A stretch of DNA of 64,000 nucleotides, from the NCBI RefSeq assembly GCF_900117395.1, contig NZ_FPEG01000002.1, forward strand, positions 738,445 to 802,444, in the 5' to 3' direction. Below, in pieces: positions 54,776 to 63,837 of the stretch (its first letter is position 1; each line of letters begins with the position of its first letter). This stretch comes from Agrococcus sp. Marseille-P2731 (GTDB taxonomy: Bacteria > Actinomycetota > Actinomycetes > Actinomycetales > Microbacteriaceae). A model generated the notes under the pieces. The model was not told the origin of the DNA. It did no database searches and saw only the letters and a program-made list of their open reading frames with translations. The position numbers were made by a program, and so were the translations under genes.

Positions 54776-55422
54776 GGCTTCTTCTCCTTCTTGGTGCCCT
54801 GCCCAGCAGTGCCCGACGCGGCGGTGTCGGGCACCGCGATGCCCTGCTCGCGGGCGTAGTCGGCCAGCAGGCCGCGCAGCAGCTTGCGGCCGCGATGCAA
54901 CCGGCTCATGACGGTGCCGACCGGGGTCTCCATGACCTCGGCGGTCTCCGCATAGCTCAGTCCTTCGACGTCGACCCAGTAGACCGCCATGCGGAAGTCG
55001 ACGGGCACCTGCTGGAGCGCATCCTTCACGATGCCCGAGGGCATCCGGTGGATGGCCTCGGCCTCGGCGCTGCGCGAGGACGTGGCGGTGAACGACTCGG
55101 CGTCGCCGATCTGCCACTCCTCCATGTCATCCAGCGGCGCCTCGAACGGGCGGCGCTGCTGCTTGCGGTAGAGGTTGATGTACGTGTTGGTCTGGATCCG
55201 GTAGAGCCAGGCGCGCAGGTTGGTGCCCTGCTTGAACGAGCCGTAGGCCGCGTAGGCCTTCAGCAGCGTCTCCTGCACCAGGTCGGCGGCATCCGCCGGG
55301 TTGCGCGTCATGCGCATCGCGGCGGCGTAGAGCTGGTCGGCGTACTGCATCGCCTGCTCGACGAAGTCATCGCGCCTGCTGCTCTGCGCCTGCTCACTGG
55401 CCTGGCCCTGTTCGCTCGTCAT
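54772..55422 (-). CDS. sigR: ECF sigma factor, SigR/SigH type
   Basis: Redox- and heat-stress ECF sigma factor. Region 2 contains [21 protein letters not shown] then [16 protein letters not shown] and [20 protein letters not shown]. Region 4 has [20 protein letters not shown] and [16 protein letters not shown]. The ATG at 55422 gives 216 residues. An in-frame GTG at 55473 with GGAGGAGG upstream gives a 17-residue longer form. A -10-like TAGACT (55437-55432) lies between the two starts, so both forms could be made. The cognate RsrA follows. It is divergent from aroA. Confidence 0.94.
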   Translation of the reverse strand: MTSEQGQASEQAQSSRRDDFVEQAMQYADQLYAAAMRMTRNPADAADLVQETLLKAYAAYGSFKQGTNLRAWLYRIQTNTYINLYRKQQRRPFEAPLDDMEEWQIGDAESFTATSSRSAEAEAIHRMPSGIVKDALQQVPVDFRMAVYWVDVEGLSYAETAEVMETPVGTVMSRLHRGRKLLRGLLADYAREQGIAVPDTAASGTAGQGTKKEKKP

Positions 55423-55517
55423 CGCGGCCGAGTCTAGTGTCGCGCGGCTCGCCTCGAGGGTCGCTGTGGCCACGGGCACCTCCTCCAGATCGCTTCCTGA
55501 CCGATAGATTGCAACCG

Positions 55518-56849
55518 ATGAGCCACGCAGAGCATTCCCGCCAGCCCGCAGCACGTGCCTGGGTCGCGCCCTCCGCCACCGCGCGGCTCGACGCCCGCGT
55601 GCAGCTGCCCGGTTCGAAGAGCCTCACCAATCGCGCGCTGCTGCTCGCGGCGCTCGCCGAGGGCCCCTCGACGCTGCACCGACCCCTCCGCAGCCGCGAC
55701 GCGAGCATCATGATCGAGGGCCTGCGCACGCTCGGTGCCGTGATCCGCGAGGTGCCGGGCGACGGCGCGTTCGGCCCCGATCTCGCCATCGCACCGCAGC
55801 CGATCTCCGGCGGCGGCGACATCGACTGCGGCCTGGCCGGCACCGCCATGCGCTTCCTGCCGATCCTCGCCGCGCTCGGCGACGGCGCGGTGCGCTTCGA
55901 CGGCGACCCGCACGCGCGCGAGCGCCCGATGGACCAGACGGTCGCGGCCCTCCGCGGGCTCGGCGTGCGCGTCGACGCCGACGAGCCGCGCCTGCCCTTC
56001 ACGGTGCACGGCGCTGGCGGCATCGCGGGCGGTGAGCTCGAGATCGACGCGAGCGCGTCGAGCCAGTTCGTCTCCGCGCTCCTGCTCGCCGCACCCCGGT
56101 TCGACCGCGGCCTCGCGCTGCAGCACCGCGGCACCCGACTGCCGTCCATCCCCCACATCGAGATGACGCTCGAGGCGCTGCGCCAACGGGGCGTCGACGC
56201 GCAGCGCACCGGCGACGCGTCCTGGCGCGTCGAGCCGGGCCCCATCGCCGCGCTCGACGAGCAGATCGAGCCCGACCTCTCGAACGCCGCGCCGTTCCTC
56301 GCTGCGGTGGTGGCGGTCGGCGGCCGCGTCGTGCTCGACGGCTGGCCGGCGCAGACGACGCAGGTCGGCGCCATGCTGCCGAGCCTGCTGGCGGCGTTCG
56401 GTGCAGAGAGCACGGTGTCGGATGGTCGCCTGACGGTCGAGGCCGTCGGCGGCCGCATCCCCGGCGCCACCCTCGACATGCACGCGGCCGGCGAGCTCGC
56501 CCCGACGATCGTCGCGCTCGGCGCCATCGCATCCGAGCCCGTCGAGGTGACGGGCATCGGCCACATCCGCGGGCACGAGACCGACCGCATCCGCGCCCTC
56601 GTCGACAACGTCACGGCGCTCGGCGGGCGTGCCACGGCGCTGCCCGACGGGATCCGCGTCGAGCCCGCAACGCTGAGCGGCGGCAGCTGGGGCGCCTTCG
56701 ACGACCACCGGATCGCGACCGCCGGTGCCGTCGTGGGCCTGCGCGTGCCGGGCGTCGAGGTCGACGACATCGGCGCGACCGCGAAGACGATCCCGGAGTT
56801 CCCCGAGCTGTGGGCAGCGATGCTCGAGGGACAGGCGACGGCCGCATGA
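55518..56849 (+). CDS. aroA: 3-phosphoshikimate 1-carboxyvinyltransferase (EPSP synthase)
   Basis: Sixth step of the shikimate pathway: transfers enolpyruvyl from PEP to shikimate-3-phosphate. The length of 443 is normal. Motifs: [64 protein letters not shown] and the C-terminal [15 protein letters not shown]. The LAGTAMR motif is that of a glyphosate-sensitive class I-like enzyme, judged by eye. The start is the ATG at 55518, sharing a ~45-95-base divergent control region with sigR. It overlaps rsgA. Confidence 0.96.
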   Translation: MSHAEHSRQPAARAWVAPSATARLDARVQLPGSKSLTNRALLLAALAEGPSTLHRPLRSRDASIMIEGLRTLGAVIREVPGDGAFGPDLAIAPQPISGGGDIDCGLAGTAMRFLPILAALGDGAVRFDGDPHARERPMDQTVAALRGLGVRVDADEPRLPFTVHGAGGIAGGELEIDASASSQFVSALLLAAPRFDRGLALQHRGTRLPSIPHIEMTLEALRQRGVDAQRTGDASWRVEPGPIAALDEQIEPDLSNAAPFLAAVVAVGGRVVLDGWPAQTTQVGAMLPSLLAAFGAESTVSDGRLTVEAVGGRIPGATLDMHAAGELAPTIVALGAIASEPVEVTGIGHIRGHETDRIRALVDNVTALGGRATALPDGIRVEPATLSGGSWGAFDDHRIATAGAVVGLRVPGVEVDDIGATAKTIPEFPELWAAMLEGQATAA

Positions 56850-57886
56850 GCTGGATGCAGGACTTCGAGGACCCGTACGAGGAGTACGACGAGTCGAGCG
56901 TGCGCGAGCGGCCGAACCCGAAGGCGAACCGGCCTCGCTCGAAGCACCGCCCCGAGCACGACGACGCCATCACCGGCATCGTGACGGGCGTCGACCGCGG
57001 CCGGTATCGGCTGGCGGTGCGCGTGGGCGAGCCCGACGAGGCGGTCGTGACGGCAGCCAGGGCGCGCGAGCTGCGCAAGCAGGCGATCGTCGCGGGCGAC
57101 CGGGTCGACGTGGTGGGCGACACCACTGGCGGGGAGGGCTCGCTCGCGCGCATCGTGCGCATCCAGCCTCGCACGACGGTCCTGCGCCGCTCTGCCGACG
57201 ACGCCGACATCATCGAGCGGGTCATCGTGGCGAACGCCGACGTGATGCTGATGGTGGTCGCCTCGGCCGACCCGCCGCCCCGCGCCGGCATGGTCGACCG
57301 CTACCTGGTCGCCGCGCTCGACGCGGGCATCGCTCCGGTGCTCGTGATGACGAAGACGGATGTCGCCGATCCCGAGCCCTTCCTGGCGAACTTCGCCGGG
57401 CTCGACATCGAGGTGTGGCGCTCGTCGCTCGGCGAGCCGCCGGCCGAGGCGCTGCGCGAGCGGCTCGCCGGCCACACGACGGTCGCGGTCGGCCACTCGG
57501 GGGTCGGCAAGTCGACGCTCGTCAACGCCCTCGTGCCGGACGCGCACCGCGCGGTCGGTCACGTCAACGCCGTCACCGGCCGCGGCCGCCACACCTCCTC
57601 GTCGACGGTCTCGTTCAAGCTCGGCGAGGGCTGGATCATCGACACCCCCGGCGTGCGCTCCTTCGGGCTCGGGCACGTGGCGACCGCCAACGTGCTGCGC
57701 GGCTTCCCCGACCTCGCGGCGGTCGCGGAGGATTGCCCGCGAGGCTGCACCCACCTCGTCGGCGAGGGGTACTGCGAGCTCGCGCTCGCCGCGGCCGACG
57801 GGCGATTGGAGCCCCGCCGCGTCGACTCGATGCAGCGACTGCTCGGCACGCTCGTCGCCGCTCGCGAGCTGCGGCACCAGGAGTGA
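56846..57886 (+). CDS. rsgA: Ribosome small-subunit-dependent GTPase A
   Basis: Circularly permuted GTPase that matures the 30S subunit. It has 346 residues: an N-terminal OB-fold (ITGIVTGVDRGRYRLAV), then the permuted order G4 (VMTKTD), G1 (GHSGVGKSTL, ~212-221), G3 (IIDTPGVRSFG), and a C-terminal zinc knuckle CPRGCTHLVGEGYCEL. The first ~45 residues are acidic, then basic, with no known motif. The start is the ATG at 56846, overlapping the aroA stop. The order aroA-rsgA-hisN is common in actinobacteria. Confidence 0.95.
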   Translation: MSWMQDFEDPYEEYDESSVRERPNPKANRPRSKHRPEHDDAITGIVTGVDRGRYRLAVRVGEPDEAVVTAARARELRKQAIVAGDRVDVVGDTTGGEGSLARIVRIQPRTTVLRRSADDADIIERVIVANADVMLMVVASADPPPRAGMVDRYLVAALDAGIAPVLVMTKTDVADPEPFLANFAGLDIEVWRSSLGEPPAEALRERLAGHTTVAVGHSGVGKSTLVNALVPDAHRAVGHVNAVTGRGRHTSSSTVSFKLGEGWIIDTPGVRSFGLGHVATANVLRGFPDLAAVAEDCPRGCTHLVGEGYCELALAAADGRLEPRRVDSMQRLLGTLVAARELRHQE

Positions 57887-57902
57887 GTGCGCCTACGCTG
57901 GC

Positions 57903-58700
57903 ATGGTGACCAGCTACGACGACGACCTCGCCCTCGCGCTGCGCCTCGCGGACGCCGCGGACGCCATCTCCCTCGACCGCTTCGGCGCGCGCGACCTCGA
58001 GATCACCGCGAAGCCCGACACCACCTTCGTGACCGATGCCGACCGCGCGGTCGAGCAGCGCATCCGCGACCTGCTCGCCGCTGAGCGGCCGGACGACGCG
58101 ATCTTCGGCGAGGAGTTCGGGCAGGCGGGCGACAGCGCCCGGCAGTGGATCATCGACCCGATCGACGGGACCGCGCACTTCCTGCGGGGGGCTCCCGTGT
58201 GGGCGACGCTCATCGCGCTCGCGGTCGACGGGCAGCCCGTGGTCGGCGTGGTCTCCTCGCCCGCCCTCGGCGCGCGCTGGTGGGCGGCGGCGGGCGGCGG
58301 CGCCTGGACGCTCGCGGCCGGTGGCGCGGAGCCGCAGCGGATCCGCGTCTCGGGTGTGACGGCATCGGCCGAGTCGGCCGTCTCCTACAACTCGATCCAG
58401 GGATGGGACGGCGCGGGCCGCATCGACGACCTCGTCGCGTGGCAGCGCGACGTGTGGCGTGCGCGCTCCTACGGCGATGCGTGGAGCTACATGCTGCTCG
58501 CCGAGGGGAAGATCGACGCCGTCGGCGAGTTCGACCTCAAGCCGTACGACATGGCGGCGCTCGTGCCGGTCGTCGAGGAGGCGGGCGGGCGGTTCACCTC
58601 GATCGACGGTGAGCCCGGTCCCTGGCACGGCACCGCGCTGGCGACGAACGGCCTGCTGCACGACGAGCTGCTCGCCCGCTTCGCGAGCCGCGCGAGCTGA
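57903..58700 (+). CDS. hisN: Histidinol-phosphatase, inositol-monophosphatase type
   Basis: A 265-residue Mg2+-dependent phosphatase of the IMPase family. The metal ligands lie in GEEFG, WIIDPIDGTAHFLRGAPVW and SYGDAWSYMLLAEGKIDA with DLKPYDMAALVPVVEEAGG. Actinobacterial HisN, usually encoded next to aroA/rsgA, performs the histidinol-phosphate step of histidine synthesis. The genomic position supports that rather than an inositol phosphatase. The start is the ATG at 57903 (a GTG follows directly), 16 bases after rsgA. Confidence 0.92.
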   Translation: MVTSYDDDLALALRLADAADAISLDRFGARDLEITAKPDTTFVTDADRAVEQRIRDLLAAERPDDAIFGEEFGQAGDSARQWIIDPIDGTAHFLRGAPVWATLIALAVDGQPVVGVVSSPALGARWWAAAGGGAWTLAAGGAEPQRIRVSGVTASAESAVSYNSIQGWDGAGRIDDLVAWQRDVWRARSYGDAWSYMLLAEGKIDAVGEFDLKPYDMAALVPVVEEAGGRFTSIDGEPGPWHGTALATNGLLHDELLARFASRAS

Positions 58701-58704
58701 CGAC

Positions 58705-58735
58705 CCGCGCCCGGTCATCCGCTGACCGGGCGCGG
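58705..58735. terminator. Bidirectional hairpin terminator between hisN and the lipoprotein gene
   Basis: A perfect 13-bp stem, CCGCGCCCGGTCA pairing with TGACCGGGCGCGG, around a five-base loop. It starts four bases after the hisN stop and lies 11 bases from the stop of the convergent lipoprotein gene, so it can serve both. No U-tract is present. Confidence 0.8.
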
Positions 58736-58746
58736 ATCGCCGGGTG

Positions 58747-59223
58747 CTACACGGCCTGGATCGCGACGCTCAGCATCACCATGTCGCCGGCCTCGACGGT
58801 CGAGACCGCGACGATGTGGCCGCTGCCCTGGTAGACGTTGGCGACGACGCCCGCGATCTCCTGGCTGCCCTGCTCCATCGGCGTGAAGCCCGCGGCCTCG
58901 AGGTCGGCCGCGTAGGTCTCGGCTGCCGCGACGTCATCGACCTGGAAGACGACGACCGTCTGGCTGTCGTTGGAGGCGTCCTGCTGCATCTCGCCCGGCG
59001 GCACGGGCACCTCGGCCGGCCAGCCCTCGACGGGCGCGTCGGCAGCGTCGCCGCCCTCGGCCTCCTCGGCACCGCCGGTCTCCATGCCCTCGGTGGTCTC
59101 CGTGGTCTCGCTCGACTCGCTCTCGGTGGCGGGATCGGCGGCGGGCGGGCTGATCGAGCATCCCGCGAGACCGAGGGCGAACGCTGCGACGATCGTGGTG
59201 GCGGCGATGGGACGGAGCTGCAT
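58747..59223 (-). CDS. Lipoprotein of unknown function
   Basis: A 158-residue predicted lipoprotein. The signal sequence RPIAATTIVAAFALGLAGCS ends in a lipobox (LAGC, lipidated Cys22). A Ser/Glu/Thr-rich linker spans ~30-70. A C-terminal domain of ~85 residues (VVVFQVDDVAAAETYAADL; EIAGVVANVYQGSGHIVAVS) looks like a small alpha/beta fold. I do not recognise the family. The start is the ATG at 59223; the frame opens 17 codons earlier, but those codons lack a hydrophobic start. Confidence 0.85.
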   Translation of the reverse strand: MQLRPIAATTIVAAFALGLAGCSISPPAADPATESESSETTETTEGMETGGAEEAEGGDAADAPVEGWPAEVPVPPGEMQQDASNDSQTVVVFQVDDVAAAETYAADLEAAGFTPMEQGSQEIAGVVANVYQGSGHIVAVSTVEAGDMVMLSVAIQAV

Positions 59224-59299
59224 GGCTGTTCCTCTCGAGCGCGCGGCTGTCACGCGTCGAGGGGATCCTCGCACAGTCGACCCACAGGTGGCTGGGCCG

Positions 59300-59770
59300 T
59301 CAGCCCGTCGCAGCCGCCTCGAGCACGGAGACGTCGAGCTTCTGCATCTGCGACATGGCCTGCTCGACCGCGGCGGCGTTCGGGCCCGCGGCCAGCTCGA
59401 GGTAGCGGCGCGGGATCACCTGCCAGGAGAGCCCGAAGCGATCCTTGCACCAGCCGCACTGCGACTCCGCTCCCCCGTCGGCGGTCAGGGCATCCCACAG
59501 CCGGTCGACCTCCTCCTGCCCGTCGACGACGAGCACGATCGAGACCGCCTCCGAGAGCGGGAACATCGGTCCGCCGTTGAGCAGCATGTAGCGCGTGCCG
59601 GCGAGCGTGAGCTCGATGGTGACCGCGTCGCCCGGCGCGCCGCTCGGGAACGGGTTGGGGTCGGGATAGCGCGTCACGGCGCCGACCGACGAGCCGGGCA
59701 GGAGCGAGACGTAGAACTCCGCCGCCTCCTCGATGCGTCCGTCGAACCAGAGGCAGGTGCTGACATCCAT
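59300..59770 (-). CDS. VOC superfamily protein (PhnB/3-demethylubiquinone methyltransferase-like fold)
   Basis: A 156-residue protein of the PhnB-like branch of the glyoxalase/VOC fold. CLWFDGRIEEAAEFYVSLLPG, YMLLNGGPMFPLSEAVSIVL and CGWCKDRFGLSWQVIPRRYL are the family's conserved blocks. The length suggests one domain that would dimerise. The molecular role of this group is not established; the methyltransferase name is historical. The start is the ATG at 59770. It is divergent from the rhodanese gene. Confidence 0.9.
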   Translation of the reverse strand: MDVSTCLWFDGRIEEAAEFYVSLLPGSSVGAVTRYPDPNPFPSGAPGDAVTIELTLAGTRYMLLNGGPMFPLSEAVSIVLVVDGQEEVDRLWDALTADGGAESQCGWCKDRFGLSWQVIPRRYLELAAGPNAAAVEQAMSQMQKLDVSVLEAAATG

Positions 59771-59815
59771 GCGTGCATCATGCTCCCCCGATCCCCGCTT
59801 CGCTAGCCTCGATGC

Positions 59816-60106
59816 ATGCGAGAGATCACGCCCGCCGAGGTCGCCGACCGTCCGCTCGTCGATGTGCGCGAGCCGCACGAGTGGCTGCAGGGCCACGCCG
59901 AGGGCGCCATCCACATCCCCATGAGCCAGCTGCTCGCGCGGCTGCACGAGGTGCCCGACGGCGCGGCCATCATCTGCCGCACCGGCGCGCGCAGCGGCCA
60001 GGTGGTCGCCTACCTCGAGCACCAGGGGCTGGATGCGGTGAACGTCGCGGGCGGCACGGTCGCGTGGGCGGCCGAGGGCAGGCCGATGACGGGCACCGTC
60101 GACTGA
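59816..60106 (+). CDS. Rhodanese-like domain protein
   Basis: A single rhodanese domain of 96 residues. VDVREPHEWLQGHAEGAIHIP is the domain start, and the active-site loop is ICRTGARSGQVV with the catalytic cysteine. GGTVAWAAEGRPM is the usual end. It probably carries a persulfide sulfur in the cytoplasm; the partner is unknown. The start is the ATG at 59816. Confidence 0.92.
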   Translation: MREITPAEVADRPLVDVREPHEWLQGHAEGAIHIPMSQLLARLHEVPDGAAIICRTGARSGQVVAYLEHQGLDAVNVAGGTVAWAAEGRPMTGTVD

Positions 60107-60119
60107 CCGACGGACGACT

Positions 60120-60147
60120 GCGGGCGCCCTCGATCGAGGACGCCCGC
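60120..60147. terminator. Hairpin between the rhodanese and aldehyde dehydrogenase genes
   Basis: The arms GCGGGCG-C-CCTC and GAGG-A-CGCCCGC form an 11-bp stem with one C/A mismatch and a GATC loop. It sits 13 bases after the rhodanese stop and 29 bases from the convergent dehydrogenase stop, so it probably serves both genes. Confidence 0.7.
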
Positions 60148-60176
60148 GGTCGCTTGCCTGCAGCCGACGATGGGTC

Positions 60177-61544
60177 TCAGCCGACGATGAGCTTCTTGTT
60201 CATGAACTCCTCCATGCCGTGGGGGCCGAGCTCGCGGCCGTAGCCAGAGCGCTTCGTGCCTCCGAAGGGCATGTCGTAGTCCTCGGCGCCGGCGCCGTTG
60301 ATCGACACCATGCCGGCGTCGATGCGGTCGGCGACCGCGAGCGCGAGCTCTGGGTCGCTGCACCACACGCGCGAGCCCAGGCCGAAGGGCGTGTCGTTCG
60401 CGATCCGCACCGCGTCGTCGACGTCCTTCGCGCGGTAGACCGTGCCGACGGGCCCGAAGAGCTCCTCGCGGTACGCGTCCATCTCGGAGGTCACGCCGCC
60501 GAGCAGCGCGGGGGCCACGCGCGTATCGCCGGGCGCCGTCGGCTCCCCGACCAGCACCTGCGCACCCTCGTCGATCGCCGAGGCGACCTGGCTGCGCAGC
60601 CTGTCTGCCGCCGCCTGCGACGAGAGCGGCCCGACGAGCGCGTCCTCGTCGTCCGCGCCGCCGACGGGCAGCGCGGTGAGCGCCGCCGCGAGCTTCTCGG
60701 TGAACGCGTCGTAGTGCTCGTCGACGACGATGAAGCGCTTCGAGGCGTTGCACGCCTGGCCCGAGTTCTCCATCCGCGCTTCGACGGCGTTCTCGACGAC
60801 CGCATCCATGTCATCGGTCGACAGCACGATGAAGGGGTCGCTGCCGCCGAGCTCGAGCACGACCTTCTTGAGGTTGCGCCCCGCGATCTCGGCCACTGCG
60901 GCTCCGGCGCGCTCGGAGCCGGTCAGCGAGACGCCCCGGACGCGCGGGTCGGGGATGACGATCTCGCCGATCTGGTCGTTGGTCGCGAAGACGTTCTCGT
61001 AGGCGCCGGCCGGCAGCCCGGCCTGCTCGAGGATCTCGGCGATCACGGTCGCCGACGACGGGCACTGCGGCGCGTGCTTGAGCACGACGGTGTTGCCGAG
61101 CACGAGGTTCGGGAAGGCGAAGCGCGCGACCTGGTAGTAGGGGTAGTTCCAGGGCATGATGCCGAGGATCACGCCCTGCGCCGACTTGCGCACGCGCGCG
61201 TCGACGCCGGAGCGCACCTGGAGCACCTCGTCGGCGAGGAAGGCCTCGGCGTTGTCGGCGTAGTAGCGGATGATCTCGCTCGAGAACTCGGCCTCGAAGA
61301 CGCCCTGGTCGATGGGCTTGCCCATCTCGGTGCGGATGATCTCGGCCAGCTCGCGCGAGCGCTCGGCGAAGGCGTCGGCGGCCTTCACGATGATCGCGGC
61401 GCGCTCGGCGATCGGGGTCTGCGACCACGGCTGGAAGGCTGCGTGCGCGCGATCGATCGCCGCGCGGATCTCGTCATCGGTCGCGGTCGGATACTCCTTG
61501 ACGACCTCGCCGGTGTAGGGATCGGTGACCTTGTACTCGCTCAC
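60177..61544 (-). CDS. gabD: Succinate-semialdehyde dehydrogenase-type aldehyde dehydrogenase
   Basis: A 455-residue NAD(P)-dependent aldehyde dehydrogenase. VTDPYTGEVVKEYPTATD at the N-terminus, IMPWNYPYYQVARFAFPN, the catalytic glutamate in VVLELGGSDPFIV and the cysteine in ENSGQACNASKRFIV are those of the short GabD2/SSADH branch. It would oxidise succinate semialdehyde to succinate. The decarboxylase activity of Kgd, also in this window, can produce that aldehyde. The start is an ATG-equivalent GTG at 61544 with GAGGAGG upstream. Confidence 0.9.
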   Translation of the reverse strand: MSEYKVTDPYTGEVVKEYPTATDDEIRAAIDRAHAAFQPWSQTPIAERAAIIVKAADAFAERSRELAEIIRTEMGKPIDQGVFEAEFSSEIIRYYADNAEAFLADEVLQVRSGVDARVRKSAQGVILGIMPWNYPYYQVARFAFPNLVLGNTVVLKHAPQCPSSATVIAEILEQAGLPAGAYENVFATNDQIGEIVIPDPRVRGVSLTGSERAGAAVAEIAGRNLKKVVLELGGSDPFIVLSTDDMDAVVENAVEARMENSGQACNASKRFIVVDEHYDAFTEKLAAALTALPVGGADDEDALVGPLSSQAAADRLRSQVASAIDEGAQVLVGEPTAPGDTRVAPALLGGVTSEMDAYREELFGPVGTVYRAKDVDDAVRIANDTPFGLGSRVWCSDPELALAVADRIDAGMVSINGAGAEDYDMPFGGTKRSGYGRELGPHGMEEFMNKKLIVG

Positions 61545-61560
61545 GCTCTGCCTCCTCGCA

Positions 61561-61576
61561 GGGTCGGGGACGACCC
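61561..61576 (-). terminator. Small hairpin downstream of tmRNA
   Basis: GGGTCG-GGGA-CGACCC forms a six-pair stem with a four-base loop, about 28 bases beyond the distal arm of the tmRNA-flanking repeat in the direction of transcription. It may end ssrA transcription, but it is short and lies close to the ribosome-binding site of the next minus-strand gene. Confidence 0.35.
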
Positions 61577-61603
61577 CAGCGTACTGGGAGGCGAGCGGGA
61601 GCT

Positions 61604-61622
61604 CTCAACAGCGTGCGACTCG
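61604..61622 (-). repeat. tmRNA-flanking inverted repeat, 3' arm
   Basis: CTCAACAGCGTGCGACTCG on the plus strand is the exact reverse complement of 62011-62029. This arm lies seven bases beyond the mature 3' CCA end of tmRNA. In the minus-strand transcript it would pair with the other arm over 19 bases, closing the whole tmRNA in a stem. Confidence 0.85.
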
Positions 61623-61628
61623 GCCCGA

Positions 61629-61999
61629 TGGTGGAGATGGGGGGAATCGAACCCCCGTCCAACGCTCAAACCGTGCGGCTTCTCCGGGTGCAGCTCAGGG
61701 AAGGCGTTCTGCTCGGCTCCGACCTTTGTCCTGAGCACCTAGGTCGACGAGCCCAGTCACAGTGAAAGTCCCGCGCCGCCCTGTGACGCAGCGGCGCAGC
61801 AAGCTCTCAAAACGACGCCAGGGTCCGGGGAGAGAGCATCCCCGGTCTGACGGACTTCAGGCTCGCTTAGGCAGCGAGGGCGAAGTCGGTGCGCTTTGCA
61901 TTGGCACCTATGGTTTTGCAGGGAGCGTTCAAGAGATAACCCTGCATCCTCTACCCGCTTCCCGCTCCGACTGAGGCGCTGTCGAAACCGATCATCCCC
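61629..61999 (-). ncRNA. ssrA: Transfer-messenger RNA (tmRNA)
   Basis: tmRNA rescues stalled ribosomes and tags the nascent chain for proteolysis, together with SmpB. The 5' end reads GGGGATGATCGGTTTCGACA (61999 downward). The 3' end has the tRNA-like T-arm GGTTCGATTCCCCCC and terminal ACCA (61629). The tag reading frame is at 61905-61867 and encodes ANAKRTDFALAA then TAA; with the charged alanine the tag is AANAKRTDFALAA, a typical actinobacterial form. The length of about 371 nt is normal. smpB lies 1.2 kb upstream on the same strand. End positions are by eye and may be off by a few bases. Confidence 0.95.
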
Positions 62000-62010
62000 A
62001 TGGAGTGGTG

Positions 62011-62029
62011 CGAGTCGCACGCTGTTGAG
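62011..62029 (-). repeat. tmRNA-flanking inverted repeat, 5' arm
   Basis: CGAGTCGCACGCTGTTGAG on the plus strand is the perfect reverse complement of 61604-61622. It lies 12 bases upstream of the mature tmRNA 5' end and inside the predicted leader. See the matching 3' arm. Confidence 0.85.
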
Positions 62030-62075
62030 TTCCCAATGCCGGATGCGTCCGGCGCGCTGGCGAGGCCAGCCCACC

Positions 62076-62105
62076 ACGATAGCGCGAGCGCGCGCACCTC
62101 GGCAA
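62076..62105 (-). promoter_or_regulatory. Predicted ssrA promoter
   Basis: On the minus strand, TTGCCG (62105-62100) is followed after 18 bases by TATCGT (62081-62076), a good primary-sigma -35/-10 pair. Transcription would start near 62069, giving a leader of about 70 nt that contains the 5' arm of the inverted repeat. Confidence 0.55.
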
Positions 62106-62123
62106 GCCCTCCCGCCGGTCGAG

Positions 62124-63152
<1,029 letters not shown>

Positions 63153-63247
63153 TTCACCTTCCCACCGAAGGGCCCTGGGTGAACCCTGCCGGCGTGACCA
63201 TCCAAGCGACTGCGCTCCCGTTTGTCGAACGGGGCGGATGCGCGCCG

Positions 63248-63724
63248 CTAGTCGCCGAGCCGGTTGCGCGAGCGCATGGCGCGATCGGCCTCGCGCTTGT
63301 CCTGCCGCTCGCGCAGCGCGTGGCGCTTGTCGTACTCGCGCTTGCCCTTCGCGACCGCCAGCTCGACCTTCGCGCGGCCGTCGGAGAAGTAGAGCGAGAG
63401 CGGCACGAGCGTGTAGCCGCCCTGCGACACCTTGCCCTGCAGCTTCTCGATCTCGTCGCGGTGCAGCAGCAGCTTGCGCTTGCGGCGGGGCGGGTGGTTC
63501 GTCCACGTGCCCTGGCCGTACTCGGGGATGTGCACGGCGTCGAGCCAGGCCTCTCCCCCGTCGATGAAGGCGTAGCCGTCGACGAGCGATGCGCGGCCGG
63601 CCCGCAGCGACTTCACCTCGGTGCCGCGCAGCACGAGGCCCGCCTCGAACCGATCCTCGATCGTGTAGTCGTGGCGCGCCTTGCGGTTCTGCGCCACGAC
63701 CTTGTGACCCTGTTCGCGCGGCAT
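63248..63724 (-). CDS. smpB: SsrA-binding protein SmpB
   Basis: A 158-residue tmRNA-binding protein that places tmRNA in the ribosomal A site. [40 protein letters not shown] and [19 protein letters not shown] are invariant family blocks. The basic C-terminal tail ([20 protein letters not shown]) enters the decoding centre. It follows ftsX on the same strand, the usual ftsE-ftsX-smpB order, and the ssrA gene is nearby. Confidence 0.97.
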   Translation of the reverse strand: MPREQGHKVVAQNRKARHDYTIEDRFEAGLVLRGTEVKSLRAGRASLVDGYAFIDGGEAWLDAVHIPEYGQGTWTNHPPRRKRKLLLHRDEIEKLQGKVSQGGYTLVPLSLYFSDGRAKVELAVAKGKREYDKRHALRERQDKREADRAMRSRNRLGD

Positions 63725-63837
63725 GGGTGGCTCCTGGTGTCGTGTCTGTCGGGCATGGGCCCGGTGTCGGCTGTGGTCGCCCGCAGCGCGGGCAGCCGTT
63801 CAGCCTACCCCAGCGGCGGCCGCCGGAGGCGGGTGCG

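Noticed and set aside
61629..61680. tRNA gene
   Set aside because: The T-arm and CCA end look like a tRNA, but they are the 3' tRNA-like part of tmRNA; the 5' half lies 330 bases away.
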